From Sphingopyxis terrae subsp. terrae NBRC 15098 (GTDB taxonomy: Bacteria > Pseudomonadota > Alphaproteobacteria > Sphingomonadales > Sphingomonadaceae): DNA of 64,000 nucleotides. Below the pieces are notes generated by a model. The model saw nothing but the letters and a program-made list of their open reading frames with translations, was not told where the DNA came from and did no database searches. The translations under genes were made by a program, and so were the position numbers. Positions 1-8,737 of the stretch are shown one piece after another; within the stretch, counting starts at the first letter, position 1, and each line of letters opens with the position of its first letter. The DNA is taken from positions 1 to 64,000 of the forward strand of contig NZ_BCZQ01000026.1 of NCBI RefSeq assembly GCF_001598815.1, given 5' to 3'.

Positions 1-66
1 TAGGTCTCAGCCCCTCCGTCAGCCCTGCGGGCTGCCACCTCCCCATCGCAACGCGACAGGGAGGAT
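1..66. repeat. intergenic palindromic repeat / terminator-like stem
   Basis: The first bases carry no gene. CCTCCC at 38-43 pairs with GGGAGG at 59-64 around a loop that can itself pair (ATCGC with GCGA). The stem lies just past the stop of the leftward Old Yellow Enzyme gene, so it could end that transcript, although there is no clear T run. A related stem occurs at 48832-48860, so it is probably a dispersed repeat family. Confidence 0.45.
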
Positions 67-73
67 CATCAGC

Positions 74-1159
74 TCAGGCGTCAACCAGCGCCGGATAATC
101 GATATAGCCCTCGGGCCCCGGCGAATACCAGCTCTGCGGATTGTCGGCGGCCCAGGCCGCGCCGGTGCGGATGCGTTCGACCAGATCCGGGTTGCCGATG
201 AACGGCCGCCCGAAGCTGATCGCATCGGCAAGGCCGCTCGCCAGATCGGCTTCGGCTTTCGCCACGTCATAATCGCTGTTGAGCACCAGCGGCCCCTTGA
301 ACACCTGACGGATCGCCGGCGACTGCTTTGGCACGTCGGTCTTGCCGAAGGTACCGTCGGGGCCGGGCTCGCGCAGTTCGAGGAAAGCGATGCCCAGCGC
401 GTCGAGCGCCGCGGCGGCGGCGGGGAACAGTATTTCGGGCGCGCTGTCATCGACACCCTGCGTCTCGCCATTGGGCGACAGGCGCACCGCGACGCGATCC
501 TTGCCCCACACGCCGATCAGCGCTTCGGTCACTTCGCGGAGCAGACGGATGCGGTTTTCGACCGGACCGCCATAATCATCGTCGCGCAAATTGGTGCCGT
601 CGCGCAGGAACTGGTCGATCAGATAGCCGTTGGCGCCGTGCAGTTGCACCCCGTCGAACCCGGCGCGCTTCGCATTTTCGGCAGCCGCGACATAGTCGGC
701 GATCACGCGCGGAATCTCGTCGAGGCGCAGCGGGCGTGCTTCTTCGAGCTCGAGCCGCCCGACCGGCGTATGCGCGCGGCCTTCGCCCTTCGTTGCCGAA
801 GCCGACACCGGCTGCTTGCCGTCGTTGAACACCGAATGGACGAGCCGGCCCATGTGCCACAGCTGCGCGACGATGCGGCCGCCCGCGGCATGGACCGCCT
901 CGGTGACGGGCTTCCAGCCTTCGACCTGCGCGTCGGTCCACAGCCCCGGCGCCGACGGCCAGCCGAGCCCTTCCTGCGAAATTCCCGTCGCTTCGGAGAT
1001 GATCAGCCCGGCCGAGGCGCGCTGGCGATAATATTCAACCGCAAGTTCGTTGGGGACGAAGCCGGGGCCGGCACGGCCGCGCGTCAGCGGCGCCATGAGG
1101 ATGCGGTTGGGCGCGTCGATCGCGCCAAGCTTGATCGGGTCGAGAAGCGATGCGGGCAT
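74..1159 (-). CDS. Old Yellow Enzyme family ene-reductase (NADH:flavin oxidoreductase)
   Basis: A 361-residue FMN-dependent TIM-barrel oxidoreductase that would reduce activated C=C bonds (N-ethylmaleimide reductase type) in the cytoplasm with NAD(P)H. Visible motifs are MAPLTR (residues 22-27, FMN binding), the substrate-anion pair H174/N177 in HGANGYL with the adjacent Tyr179, and a C-terminal FGRPFIGNPDLVERI phosphate-binding stretch. Length matches the family. The frame opens three codons earlier at a GTG, but ATG at 1159 has AAAGGTGGA upstream and is the better start. It is divergent from the DMT transporter gene. The exact substrate cannot be read from sequence. Confidence 0.9.
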   Translation of the reverse strand: MPASLLDPIKLGAIDAPNRILMAPLTRGRAGPGFVPNELAVEYYRQRASAGLIISEATGISQEGLGWPSAPGLWTDAQVEGWKPVTEAVHAAGGRIVAQLWHMGRLVHSVFNDGKQPVSASATKGEGRAHTPVGRLELEEARPLRLDEIPRVIADYVAAAENAKRAGFDGVQLHGANGYLIDQFLRDGTNLRDDDYGGPVENRIRLLREVTEALIGVWGKDRVAVRLSPNGETQGVDDSAPEILFPAAAAALDALGIAFLELREPGPDGTFGKTDVPKQSPAIRQVFKGPLVLNSDYDVAKAEADLASGLADAISFGRPFIGNPDLVERIRTGAAWAADNPQSWYSPGPEGYIDYPALVDA

Positions 1160-1270
1160 AGATTCCACCTTTCACTTTACCGGCGACGGCCCGTGCTGTC
1201 GCCGCTATGGCCACCGAAGCTATGGATGCGGCGGCCGCTGCACAATGGTGGGTAGCAAAAGAAAATCTAA
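1160..1270. promoter_or_regulatory. divergent intergenic region between ene-reductase and DMT exporter
   Basis: This 111-bp gap separates two divergently transcribed genes and must hold both promoters. The A-rich stretch just before 1271 (AGCAAAAGAAAATCTAA) is low in GC for this genome. I see no convincing palindromic operator. Confidence 0.3.
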
Positions 1271-2203
1271 ATGAGCAACAAGCCAATCAGCCCGCCCACC
1301 GTTTCGCCGGTCGATCCGGTGGCCAAGCCGGTCGCCGCCACGGTGAACCGCTGGGCCTTTGCCGCGCTTGTCGGCGGCAATCTGGCGCTGTCGCTGACCG
1401 CGATGGTGGTGCGCTTCGCCGATACCGGCCCCGTGGCCGCGGCCTTCTGGCGGCTCGCGCTCGCGCTGCCGCTGCTCGCGCTGCTGATGCGGCGCGAAAC
1501 GGGCGGCCGCCTGCCGCCGCGCGGCGCCCTGACGGTGGCGGCGGGGGCGGGGCTCTTCTTCGCGCTCGACCTTGCCGCCTGGCACCTCGGCATCCTTCAA
1601 ACCAAGGTGGCCAATGCGACGCTGTTCGGCAACAGCGCCAGCCTGCTCCTCGTGCTGTGGGGGATTGCGGTCGCGCGCACCCTGCCGCGCGGGTGGCAGG
1701 CGGTGGCGGTGCTGCTCGCCTTCGCGGGGTCGGCGCTGCTGATGGGGCAAAGCTACGAGGCGTCGGCGGCCTATCTGGTCGGCGATCTGCTCAGCCTGCT
1801 CGCGGGGGCGCTCTATACGGGCTATGTGCTGATGATGCAGCGGGTGCGCGGCGACATCGGCCCTTGGTCGGCGCTCGCCATATCCTCCGCGGCGGGCATT
1901 CCGGTGCTGCTCGGCACCGCGCTGCTGTTCGGCGAAGCGATTCTGCCGCACAACTGGACACCGCTGATCGTGCTGGCGCTGATGAGCCAGCTGGTCGGGC
2001 AGGGGCTGCTCATCTGGGCACTGCCGCGTTTCTCGCCGCTCGTCGTCGGCCTGACCTTGCTCGTCCAGCCGGTGGTTGCGGCGACCGCGGGGTGGCTGAT
2101 CTTCGGCGAGACGCTCAGCGTTATGGAATTGTTCGGCGGCGCGATGGTCGCTGCGGCGCTGGTGCTGATTCGGTTGCCGAGCCGCCGCGCGGCGCCTATC
2201 TGA
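1271..2203 (+). CDS. DMT superfamily (EamA) transporter
   Basis: A 310-residue inner-membrane protein with about ten hydrophobic helices arranged as two EamA repeats (roughly residues 25-150 and 165-300), the standard drug/metabolite transporter architecture. Members export amino acids, metabolites or drugs; the substrate is not predictable here. The soluble N-terminus is short and proline rich. The stop TGA overlaps the ATG of the next gene (TGATG), so the two are probably translated from one message. Confidence 0.85.
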   Translation: MSNKPISPPTVSPVDPVAKPVAATVNRWAFAALVGGNLALSLTAMVVRFADTGPVAAAFWRLALALPLLALLMRRETGGRLPPRGALTVAAGAGLFFALDLAAWHLGILQTKVANATLFGNSASLLLVLWGIAVARTLPRGWQAVAVLLAFAGSALLMGQSYEASAAYLVGDLLSLLAGALYTGYVLMMQRVRGDIGPWSALAISSAAGIPVLLGTALLFGEAILPHNWTPLIVLALMSQLVGQGLLIWALPRFSPLVVGLTLLVQPVVAATAGWLIFGETLSVMELFGGAMVAAALVLIRLPSRRAAPI

Positions 2204-2889
2204 TGGTCATGGCCCAGCATCCGTCCGCCGCAACCCTGCCCGCCGATCCGACGCTCGACGAGATTCGCGCCGCGCTGGCGCCGCTCGTCGCGGCTTCCGC
2301 TGCCTTCGACGGCTTCACGGCCACCACGCTCGACGAAGCCGCGGACGCGCTCGGGATCGACCGCGACGTTGCGCGGCTCGCCTTTCCCGGCGGCGCGCGC
2401 GACATGGTCGATGCCTGGTTTGCTACGATCGATACCGCGATGGCGGAGTGCTGTCCGGCGGAGGCGCTCGCGACGATGAAGATTCGCGAACGCATCACCC
2501 GGCTCGTCGAAACGCGGATCGACCTGCTTGCCGCCAACCGCGAATCGCTGCGCCGCGCGCTGGCCTTGCTCGCGCTGCCGGGCAATGCGCCGCACGCGGC
2601 CAGGCTCGGCTGGCGCGCCGCCGACCTGATGTGGCGCCTCGCGGGCGACACCGCGACCGACTATAATCACTACAGCAAGCGCGCGATCCTCACCGGAGTC
2701 TATGGATCGACGATGGCGGTCTTCCTCAACGACGAGAGCGAAAATTTTGCCGAAACGCGTGCCTTCCTTGCGCGGCGGATCGACAATGTGATGCGCTTCG
2801 AAGCGTGGAAGCACCGCCGCGCTGCGCACCGCATCGAACGGCCCAGCCTCGCGCGCTTCGTGGGGCGGCTGCGCTACCCGGGACGCTGA
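2203..2889 (+). CDS. COQ9 family ubiquinone biosynthesis protein
   Basis: A 228-residue protein with the helical TetR-like fold of COQ9. The diagnostic C-terminal block TDYNHYSKRAILTGVYGST (about residues 150-168) is present. In alphaproteobacteria and mitochondria COQ9 binds lipids and helps the COQ7 hydroxylase in ubiquinone synthesis. The start overlaps the stop of the DMT gene; a second in-frame ATG two codons later is equally possible. ubiA lies elsewhere in the window (44354), so ubiquinone genes are scattered. Confidence 0.85.
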   Translation: MVMAQHPSAATLPADPTLDEIRAALAPLVAASAAFDGFTATTLDEAADALGIDRDVARLAFPGGARDMVDAWFATIDTAMAECCPAEALATMKIRERITRLVETRIDLLAANRESLRRALALLALPGNAPHAARLGWRAADLMWRLAGDTATDYNHYSKRAILTGVYGSTMAVFLNDESENFAETRAFLARRIDNVMRFEAWKHRRAAHRIERPSLARFVGRLRYPGR

Positions 2890-2930
2890 GGGGGCGGCGC
2901 CGGCAAAATTGGGGCTGGCGCTTCGCTGCT

Positions 2931-2953
2931 GTTATTGATAATCGCTCGCAAAT
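2931..2953 (-). promoter_or_regulatory. Fur-box-like site before feoA
   Basis: Read on the minus strand the site contains GCGAGCGATTATCAATAAC, which matches 13 of 19 positions of the classical Fur consensus GATAATGATAATCATTATC, with the ATTATCA core intact. It covers the last bases before the feoA ATG, where repressor binding would block transcription. GATAAT at 2937-2942 could also serve as a -10 element. Iron-Fur repression of feoAB is the usual arrangement; the call here is inference. Confidence 0.45.
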
Positions 2954-3203
2954 GATCGCGAAGCTCGATTCCTCCCCGCTTGGCATCGCGGTGCGCATCG
3001 CGCGCATCGACTGGACGTCGATGTCGCACGACGAAGGGCGCCGGCTGCGCGAATTCGGCTTGCTGGAGGGGAGCGAAGTCACCCCGCTGCATCGCGGGAG
3101 CCTGTTCTCGCGCGATCCGCTCGCGCTGACGATCGGGCGGATGAAAGTCATCATCCGCAGCAAGCAGGCCGCCGCCATAGAGGTCGAACCGGCGACGACA
3201 TGA
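2952..3203 (+). CDS. feoA: ferrous iron transport protein A
   Basis: An 83-residue SH3-like domain protein that supports FeoB in ferrous iron uptake. The core LREFGLLEGSEVTPLHRG and the IIRSKQAAAIEV tail are typical. The open frame extends 49 codons upstream into the end of the COQ9 gene, but that part is not FeoA-like, so ATG at 2952 is chosen. No Shine-Dalgarno sequence precedes it. The stop overlaps the feoB start by four bases (ATGA). Confidence 0.85.
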   Translation: MIAKLDSSPLGIAVRIARIDWTSMSHDEGRRLREFGLLEGSEVTPLHRGSLFSRDPLALTIGRMKVIIRSKQAAAIEVEPATT

Positions 3204-5071
3204 CCGGTCCCGCACCCACGATCGCGCTGGTCGGCAATCCGAACGCCGGCAAATCGAGCCTGTTCAACGCGCTGACCGGCGCGCGGCAGAAGATCGCCAA
3301 TTATCCGGGCGTCACAGTCGAACGCAAATCGGGCCATGCGAGCTTTGCCGACGGCCGGCCGCTGGCGCTGGTCGATCTGCCGGGCAGCTACAGCCTGTCG
3401 CCCGCCAGCCCCGACGAAGCGGTGACGCGCGATGTCGTGCTCGGCCGCCAGACGGGCGAGAAGCGCCCCGACGCGCTGATCGTCGTCGTCGACGCGGCGA
3501 ACCTCGACAATCATCTCTGCTTCGCGCTCGAACTGATCGCGCTCGGCCTGCCGACCGTCGTCGCGCTCAACATGCTCGACCTGGCGGAGCGCGACGGGCT
3601 GACGCTCGATCCCGACCGGCTCGCCGCCGAACTCGGCGTGCCGGTGGTGCCCACCGTTGCGGTGCGCAAGCGCGGCCTGACCGAACTGCTTGCGGCGGTC
3701 GATGGCGCGATCCTCTCGCACGGCCTGTCGGCGACCGACCAGCCTGCGCCGCCGCCCGGCGACACCGCGCTGCACCAGCGCGCCCGCGCCATCGCGCGCG
3801 CCGCGACGCTCGCCGAAACGCCGGTGCGCCGCTGGACGCAGCGCGTCGATGCGGTCGCGCTCCATCCGGTCTTCGGGCTGCTGATCCTGCTCGCGCTGAT
3901 GTTCGTGATGTTCCAGGCGGTCTATGCCTGGTCCGAAGCACCGATCGCCTGGATCGAGGACGGCATCGCCGCGCTGCAGGCGCTGGCGAGCGATCATATG
4001 GCCGCAGGCTTCCTGCGCGGGCTGGTGGTCGAAGGACTGCTCGCCGGCGTCGGCGCGGTCGTCGTCTTCCTGCCGCAGATCCTGATTCTCTTCCTCTTCA
4101 TCCTGTTGCTTGAAGCCTCGGGCTATATGACTCGCGCCGCCTTCCTGATGGACGGGATCATGGCAAAGGTCGGCTTGTCGGGACGCGGGTTCATCCCGCT
4201 GCTTTCCAGCTTCGCCTGCGCGGTTCCCGGCATCATGGCGACGCGTGCGATTCCCGATGCGAAGGACCGGCTGACGACGATCCTGATCGCGCCGCTGATG
4301 ACCTGTTCGGCGCGGCTGCCCGTGTACACGCTGATCATCGGCGCCTTCATCCCGAACCGCAGCGTCGGCGGATCGCCCGTTGGCCTGCAGGGACTCGTGC
4401 TGTTCGGCCTCTATGTGTCGGGCATCGTCGGCGCGCTGGTCGTCGCCTTCGTGCTGCGGCGGTCGGTAACAAAGGGCAATGCGGCGGGCTTCATGATGGA
4501 AATGCCGCGCTATCAATGGCCGCGGCTGCGCGATGTCGGCATCGCGCTGTGGCAGCGCGCGTGGATCTTCCTGCGCCGCGCCGGCACGATCATCGCAGCG
4601 ACCACTGCGGTGCTGTGGCTGCTGCTCAGCTATCCGCAGGCGCCGGCGGGCGGCGACGTCCGCCAGGTCGATTACAGTATCGCCGGCCGCATCGCGAGCG
4701 GGCTGGAAGTCGTGGTGAAGCCGATCGGCTTCAACCACGACATCGCGCTCGCGCTGATCCCTGCGATGGCGGCGCGCGAGGTGGCCGTCTCGGCGCTCGC
4801 AACCGCTAATGCGATCGACGCGGGCGATGACGAGGACGCCGTCGCGCAATCGCTCAGCGAGCGGCTTCAGGGCCGCTGGAGCATCGCGACCGCGCTCGCC
4901 TTCCTCGCCTGGTTCGTCTTTGCCCCGCAATGTATCTCGACGATCGCGATCACCCGGCGCGAGACCAATGGATGGAGATGGCCGCTCTTCATGGTTGGCT
5001 ATTTGTTCGCGCTCGCCTATGCCGCGGCAGGTATCACCTACTGGACAGCCGTTGCCTTTGGACTAGGCTGA
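3200..5071 (+). CDS. feoB: ferrous iron transport protein B
   Basis: A 623-residue inner-membrane ferrous iron transporter. The N-terminal GTPase shows G1 GNPNAGKS (12-19), G3 DLPG (59-62) and G4 NMLD (124-127). A helical linker is followed by two Gate domains and a FeoB_C core with about eight hydrophobic helices, including the conserved [14 protein letters not shown] and [19 protein letters not shown] segments. It is shorter than E. coli FeoB (about 770 residues), as is common in alphaproteobacteria, and no feoC follows. ATGA overlap with feoA implies translational coupling. Confidence 0.95.
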   Translation: MTGPAPTIALVGNPNAGKSSLFNALTGARQKIANYPGVTVERKSGHASFADGRPLALVDLPGSYSLSPASPDEAVTRDVVLGRQTGEKRPDALIVVVDAANLDNHLCFALELIALGLPTVVALNMLDLAERDGLTLDPDRLAAELGVPVVPTVAVRKRGLTELLAAVDGAILSHGLSATDQPAPPPGDTALHQRARAIARAATLAETPVRRWTQRVDAVALHPVFGLLILLALMFVMFQAVYAWSEAPIAWIEDGIAALQALASDHMAAGFLRGLVVEGLLAGVGAVVVFLPQILILFLFILLLEASGYMTRAAFLMDGIMAKVGLSGRGFIPLLSSFACAVPGIMATRAIPDAKDRLTTILIAPLMTCSARLPVYTLIIGAFIPNRSVGGSPVGLQGLVLFGLYVSGIVGALVVAFVLRRSVTKGNAAGFMMEMPRYQWPRLRDVGIALWQRAWIFLRRAGTIIAATTAVLWLLLSYPQAPAGGDVRQVDYSIAGRIASGLEVVVKPIGFNHDIALALIPAMAAREVAVSALATANAIDAGDDEDAVAQSLSERLQGRWSIATALAFLAWFVFAPQCISTIAITRRETNGWRWPLFMVGYLFALAYAAAGITYWTAVAFGLG

Positions 5072-5102
5072 TCCTTCCAACATTCAAGCGGAGCGGAGCG
5101 GC

Positions 5103-5648
5103 ATGGCTGGCAGCGTCAACAAAGTTATTCTGATCGGCAATCTGGGCGCCGATCCCGAAATCAAGTCGTTCCAGAACGGCGGCAAGATTGCCAATATCCG
5201 CATCGCGACCTCCGAACAGTGGAAGGACCGCATGACCGGCGAGCGCAAGGAGCGCACCGAATGGCACAATGTCGTCATCAACGGCGACGGCCTCGTCGGC
5301 GTCGTCGAGCGCTACCTTAAAAAAGGCTCGAAGGTTTATATCGAAGGGTCTTTGCGCACCCGCAAGTGGCAGGACCGTGACGGCAACGACCGCTACACGA
5401 CCGAAGTCGTGATTGCGGGCATGGGCGGCACGTTGACCATGCTCGACGGTGCGCCTGGCGGCGGCGGTGGCGGCTCGCGCGGCGGCGATAGCTGGTCGCA
5501 GGGCGGCGGATCGGGCGGCGGCTGGGATCAGGGTGGCGCCGCGCCCGGCGGCGGCTCGGGCGGTGGCTGGAACCAGGGTGGCGGTGGCGGCTCGGGCGGC
5601 GGCCGTCCGCCGTTCGACGACGATCTGGACGACGACGTCCCCTTCTGA
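5103..5648 (+). CDS. ssb: single-stranded DNA-binding protein
   Basis: A 181-residue SSB. Residues 1-110 form the OB fold ([19 protein letters not shown] start; WHNVVI core). A Gly/Gln/Trp-rich linker of low complexity spans about 115-168, and the acidic tip [10 protein letters not shown] is the docking peptide for replication and repair partners. ATG at 5103 follows a purine-rich GGAGCGGAGCGG. The mmcB repair gene follows 13 bases later, so the two may be co-transcribed. Confidence 0.95.
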   Translation: MAGSVNKVILIGNLGADPEIKSFQNGGKIANIRIATSEQWKDRMTGERKERTEWHNVVINGDGLVGVVERYLKKGSKVYIEGSLRTRKWQDRDGNDRYTTEVVIAGMGGTLTMLDGAPGGGGGGSRGGDSWSQGGGSGGGWDQGGAAPGGGSGGGWNQGGGGGSGGGRPPFDDDLDDDVPF

Positions 5649-5661
5649 GGATTTCTGAGCC

Positions 5662-6132
5662 ATGGCGAGTGACCTGCTGACCGCCGCGGACGTCGCGCGC
5701 GGCGTGTGCCGGCTGTTCGCGCAGCAGGGGCTCGTCGCGATCCCCGAGGTGACGCTCCCCAACGGCCGCCGTACCGACCTCACCGCGATCGACGCGAAGG
5801 GCCATATCACAATCGTCGAGATCAAGGTCAGCCGCGCCGATCTGCACGGTGACGGCAAATGGCCCGACTATTGCGACTGGTGCGACCGCTTCTATTGGGC
5901 GCTCGCGTCGGGCCTCGATCCTGCGATCCTCGAGACCGAGGGCTATCGCCCCGAAACCTCGGGCCTGATCGTCGCTGACCGCTATGGCGCCGCCGTGGTG
6001 CGCGAGGCCGCGAGCTGCAACCTCGCGCCCGCGCGGCGCAAGGCCGAACTGCTGCGGATCGGCCGGCTCGCGATGCGCCGTTCGATGATCGCCGCCGATC
6101 CCGAAATCGCGGCCGGCTGGGCCGAGCGCTGA
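5662..6132 (+). CDS. mmcB: MmcB family DNA repair protein
   Basis: A 156-residue protein of the MmcB (DUF1052) family, an alphaproteobacterial SOS-linked family named for mitomycin C resistance in Caulobacter. A PD-(D/E)XK nuclease-like core is visible: the GRRTDLTAID segment (acidic residue) followed by ITIVEIKVSR (E-x-K). The conserved DWCDRFYWAL block follows. Location directly after ssb supports a DNA metabolism role. The nuclease activity is inference from the motif. Confidence 0.85.
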   Translation: MASDLLTAADVARGVCRLFAQQGLVAIPEVTLPNGRRTDLTAIDAKGHITIVEIKVSRADLHGDGKWPDYCDWCDRFYWALASGLDPAILETEGYRPETSGLIVADRYGAAVVREAASCNLAPARRKAELLRIGRLAMRRSMIAADPEIAAGWAER

Positions 6133-6141
6133 CGGCCTGTT

Positions 6142-6504
6142 TCAGGGGCGGTCGAGCGGCTCGGTGCGCTCATATTGGATGCACCAGGCAAGCCCCGCGG
6201 CGGTAAAGCCGACCCAAAGCAGCGCACCGATCCACATGATGCCGTGCCAATAGGCGGGCAGCGCGATGAACAGCAGCGCCGCCGCGGCCGATGCGATGCC
6301 CACCCGGGCATAGCTTTTGGCCGGCCGCTGCAAGCGCGTTTCGACATGCTGGACCGCTGCGGCGAGCAGCACGAGTGCGAGCGCCATCGCGGGCAGGAAC
6401 AGGCCGATTTCGTGATGGACGAACTGGATCGCGAACAACAGGATGGCGCAGGCCCAGATCGCGATGCGCAGCCGGACGATCGCCTTGCGGCGCGGGTCGC
6501 TCAT
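6142..6504 (-). CDS. small membrane protein of unknown function
   Basis: A 120-residue protein with about four hydrophobic helices (around 12-30, 33-52, 68-88 and 90-108), a basic N-terminus (MSDPRRKAIVRLR) and a soluble C-terminus. I do not recognise a family. Its ATG overlaps the stop of ribE by four bases, so it is the last gene of the leftward riboflavin cluster. A role in flavin transport is possible only from position; nothing in the sequence shows it. Confidence 0.7.
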   Translation of the reverse strand: MSDPRRKAIVRLRIAIWACAILLFAIQFVHHEIGLFLPAMALALVLLAAAVQHVETRLQRPAKSYARVGIASAAAALLFIALPAYWHGIMWIGALLWVGFTAAGLAWCIQYERTEPLDRP

Positions 6505-7127
6505 CCGCGCGCCTGCATCCGCGCCAGATAACGCGCGAGGACGTCGATCTCCAGATTGACCGGACGCCCCACCGCGACTTCGTTCAGCGTCGTCATCTCC
6601 TGCGTGTGCGGGATGATGTTCAGCGTGAAATGCGCGGTACCGTCCGGCTGATCGCTGACGTCGTTCACGGTCAGCGATATGCCGTCGAGCGTGATCGATC
6701 CCTTGGGCGCAATATGCGGCGCGAGCGATGCAGGTGCCTCGACGGTCAATTTGACGCTGTCGCCGACGGGATCGACCGCGACGATCCGGCCGACCGCATC
6801 GACATGTCCCGTCACGATATGTCCGCCCAGTTCGTCGCCGACGCGCAGCGCGCGCTCCAGGTTCAGGCGGCGCCCCGCGTCCCACATGCCCGGCGCGGTG
6901 CGCGCGAGCGTTTCGCCGCTTGCGTCGATCGCGAACCAGCCGCCGGGACCGTTGCTGCCGTCATCGACGCCCTTATCGACGACGGTCAGGCACGCGCCCG
7001 AACAGGCAATCGAGGCGCCCAGGTCGATCGTGTCGACGTCATAGCCGGTGCCGATGACGAGGCGCGTGTCGCCGCGATCCTCGCGGCTGCGGATGGTGCC
7101 GATGTCGGTGATGATGCCGGTAAACAT
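6501..7127 (-). CDS. ribE: riboflavin synthase alpha chain
   Basis: A 208-residue enzyme that dismutates two 6,7-dimethyl-8-ribityllumazine molecules to riboflavin. Two lumazine-binding repeats are seen, the first from MFTGIITDIG and the second around GGHIVTGHVDAVG (about 98-110). An in-frame ATG four codons upstream (7139) overlaps the ribD stop (ATGA) and sits right after AGGAAGGA, so translation may begin there. I chose MFTG because it is the conserved family start. Confidence 0.92.
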   Translation of the reverse strand: MFTGIITDIGTIRSREDRGDTRLVIGTGYDVDTIDLGASIACSGACLTVVDKGVDDGSNGPGGWFAIDASGETLARTAPGMWDAGRRLNLERALRVGDELGGHIVTGHVDAVGRIVAVDPVGDSVKLTVEAPASLAPHIAPKGSITLDGISLTVNDVSDQPDGTAHFTLNIIPHTQEMTTLNEVAVGRPVNLEIDVLARYLARMQARG

Positions 7128-7135
7128 GGGAGCGG

Positions 7136-8107
7136 TCATTCCTTCCTGATGCGCTCGTAGACGTCGATCCGGTCGCTGCCAAGCATCCGGCTGTCGGCCG
7201 GGCGCCAGCGCCCGTGCGCGCCCGCCAGATCGCCGAGGCCGATGTCGCCAAGCGCGCGGCGGCCGGCGCCGATCAGGATCGGCGCGCGATAGAGAAGCAG
7301 CCGGTCGACGCGGTCGGCGGCAAGAAAGGCGGCCGCGGCCCCGGCGCCGCCCTCGACGAGCAGCGAATCGATCGGCAGCGCATCCACAGCGTCCGGCGCC
7401 GCGAGCGCGGTCCAGCCGTCGGGGGCATCGCCGTGCGTCAGGAGCAGGCGCTGCGGGCTCCGCGACGCAAGTCCGGGCAGGCGGACGTCGAGTGTCGGCG
7501 CGTCGGCCGCGAAGGTACCGCGCCCGACCAGGATCGCGCCATGCCGCGCGCGTTCGAGATGCGCGTGCGCGCGGGCAGGGGCGCCGGTGATCCAGCGGCT
7601 CGACCCGTCGGCCATCGCGATGCAGCCGTCGAGCGAGGTCGCGAGTTTCAGCGTGACGAACGGCTGGCCGCGCGTCGCGCGTGACCACCAGGGGGCCATC
7701 GCCGCCTGCGCTTCGCCGGAAAGCAGGCCGGTCTCGACCGCTATTCCGGCCGCGCGCAGCCGGGCGATGCCCTGTCCGTCGGTGCGCGGATCGGGATCCT
7801 GCGCGGCGACAACGACGCGTGCGACGCCCGCGGCGATCAGCAAGTCGGCGCAGCACGGGCCGCGGGCGCTCGCATGGGCGCAGGGTTCCAGACTGACATA
7901 GGCGGTTGCGCCGTGCGCGGCGTCGCCCGCCGCCGCCAGTGCCATCGCTTCGGCGTGCGGCCGGCCGCCCGCCTGCGTCCAGCCGCGCGCGACTACGCGG
8001 CCGTCCTTGACGATCAGGCAGCCGACATTGGGGTTGGGGACGGCCTGGGGGCGACCGCGCTGCGACAGCGCGATCGCCGCGGCCATCCAGTCGGCGTCGG
8101 CGCGCAC
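7136..8107 (-). CDS. ribD: bifunctional pyrimidine deaminase/reductase RibD
   Basis: A 323-residue enzyme for the second and third steps of riboflavin synthesis. The N-terminal deaminase domain carries HAEAMAL (about 51-57) and PCAHASARGPCC for zinc; the usual PCxHxGxTPPC is slightly altered. The C-terminal reductase domain starts near 145 (VTLKLATSLDGCIA) and includes WITGAPARAHAHLERARHGA. It probably starts at GTG. The gene follows the hypothetical gene at 8113 by about five bases and is coupled to ribE. Confidence 0.92.
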   Translation of the reverse strand: MRADADWMAAAIALSQRGRPQAVPNPNVGCLIVKDGRVVARGWTQAGGRPHAEAMALAAAGDAAHGATAYVSLEPCAHASARGPCCADLLIAAGVARVVVAAQDPDPRTDGQGIARLRAAGIAVETGLLSGEAQAAMAPWWSRATRGQPFVTLKLATSLDGCIAMADGSSRWITGAPARAHAHLERARHGAILVGRGTFAADAPTLDVRLPGLASRSPQRLLLTHGDAPDGWTALAAPDAVDALPIDSLLVEGGAGAAAAFLAADRVDRLLLYRAPILIGAGRRALGDIGLGDLAGAHGRWRPADSRMLGSDRIDVYERIRKE

Positions 8108-8112
8108 CGGGG

Positions 8113-8577
8113 TCAGGGCTGGGCCGCGGGCGCCGCCGCGCCGCGCGCCGCACGCTCGGCGAGCGTCGAGCGCTTTGGCGGCTCGGGTTTCTTTTCGATG
8201 GCGTCGGCTTCCTTGCCCAGCGTCTCGCGCGTCACCTTCTCGGCTTCGCTGGCGTCATACTCGACCCCCATCATGTCCGCGAGCCGCTGGAATTCGGCGC
8301 GGCGCTTGGCGTTGGCGCGCGTCGTTTCCTTGGCGCGCGCCACCCAGTCGGCGCGTATCTCCGCTTCGCTGCGGTCGGCCTTCCAGTTTTCGAAATAGAT
8401 GATCTGCGGCTTGGGTCTTTCATAGGGCACAAGATATTTGGAAAAGCCGTAGAAGATCAGCAGCGGCAGCACGATCGCGAGGCCCCACACCGTCCAGCGG
8501 TGCGGGCGCGGTTCGCGGATATAGGCCCAGAAATCCGACAGGCCGCCGCCGACATCCCAATTTTTGAGCATAGACAT
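8113..8577 (-). CDS. single-pass membrane protein of unknown function at head of riboflavin operon
   Basis: A 154-residue protein with one hydrophobic helix (about 29-47, WGLAIVLPLLIFYGFSKYL), then a charged, probably coiled-coil region (about 65-125, rich in Glu/Lys/Arg/Ala) and a Pro/Ala tail. The N-terminus is short and probably cytoplasmic, with the charged part outside. I do not recognise a named family. It heads the ribD-ribE cluster with only five bases to ribD, but the sequence gives no link to flavins. Confidence 0.75.
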   Translation of the reverse strand: MSMLKNWDVGGGLSDFWAYIREPRPHRWTVWGLAIVLPLLIFYGFSKYLVPYERPKPQIIYFENWKADRSEAEIRADWVARAKETTRANAKRRAEFQRLADMMGVEYDASEAEKVTRETLGKEADAIEKKPEPPKRSTLAERAARGAAAPAAQP

Positions 8578-8639
8578 GGCGCCAATCTAGGCGATGTCGC
8601 GCCCATTTGCGAGGGGGTGCGCGCGCGGAAGGGATTGCA

Positions 8640-8721
8640 TGCTTTGCATGCTATCGATGCCAATGATTGCAATTTTTGCAATGCCGGATGCTCATTTCGC
8701 AGTTGCACAATCAATTGTGCA
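8640..8721. promoter_or_regulatory. AT-rich cluster of TTGCA/TGCAA palindromes
   Basis: The gap between the divergent thioesterase-side small RNA and the riboflavin operon is clearly AT rich. It holds GCATGC-TTT-GCATGC, TTGCAA-TTTT-TGCAA and the inverted repeat TGCACAAT (8704-8711) / ATTGTGCA (8714-8721). These repeated TGCA-centred half sites look like binding sites of a dimeric regulator. The regulator is unknown. Confidence 0.4.
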
Positions 8722-8731
8722 GTGCAATATC
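8703..8731 (+). promoter_or_regulatory. putative promoter of a small RNA
   Basis: TTGCAC at 8703-8708 (-35), a 17-base spacer and AATATC at 8726-8731 (-10) give a plausible sigma-70 promoter. It overlaps the palindrome TGCACAAT/ATTGTGCA, so it could be controlled. It would start a transcript near 8738 that ends at the terminator at 8771-8797. Confidence 0.35.
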
Positions 8732-8737
8732 ACACTT

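Noticed and set aside
1207..2202. Long rightward open frame joined to the COQ9 gene
   Set aside because: This part is another frame of the DMT transporter gene with an Arg/Ala-biased, non-protein-like translation; only the segment after 2203 resembles COQ9.
2726..4930. 734-codon leftward open frame
   Set aside because: It is antisense to feoAB; the GC-rich third positions keep the frame open. The composition (Asp/Arg/His/Gln) is typical of such shadows.
8578..8702. FMN riboswitch before the riboflavin operon
   Set aside because: I looked for the conserved RFN element segments and did not find them; the gap is AT rich and carries other palindromes.
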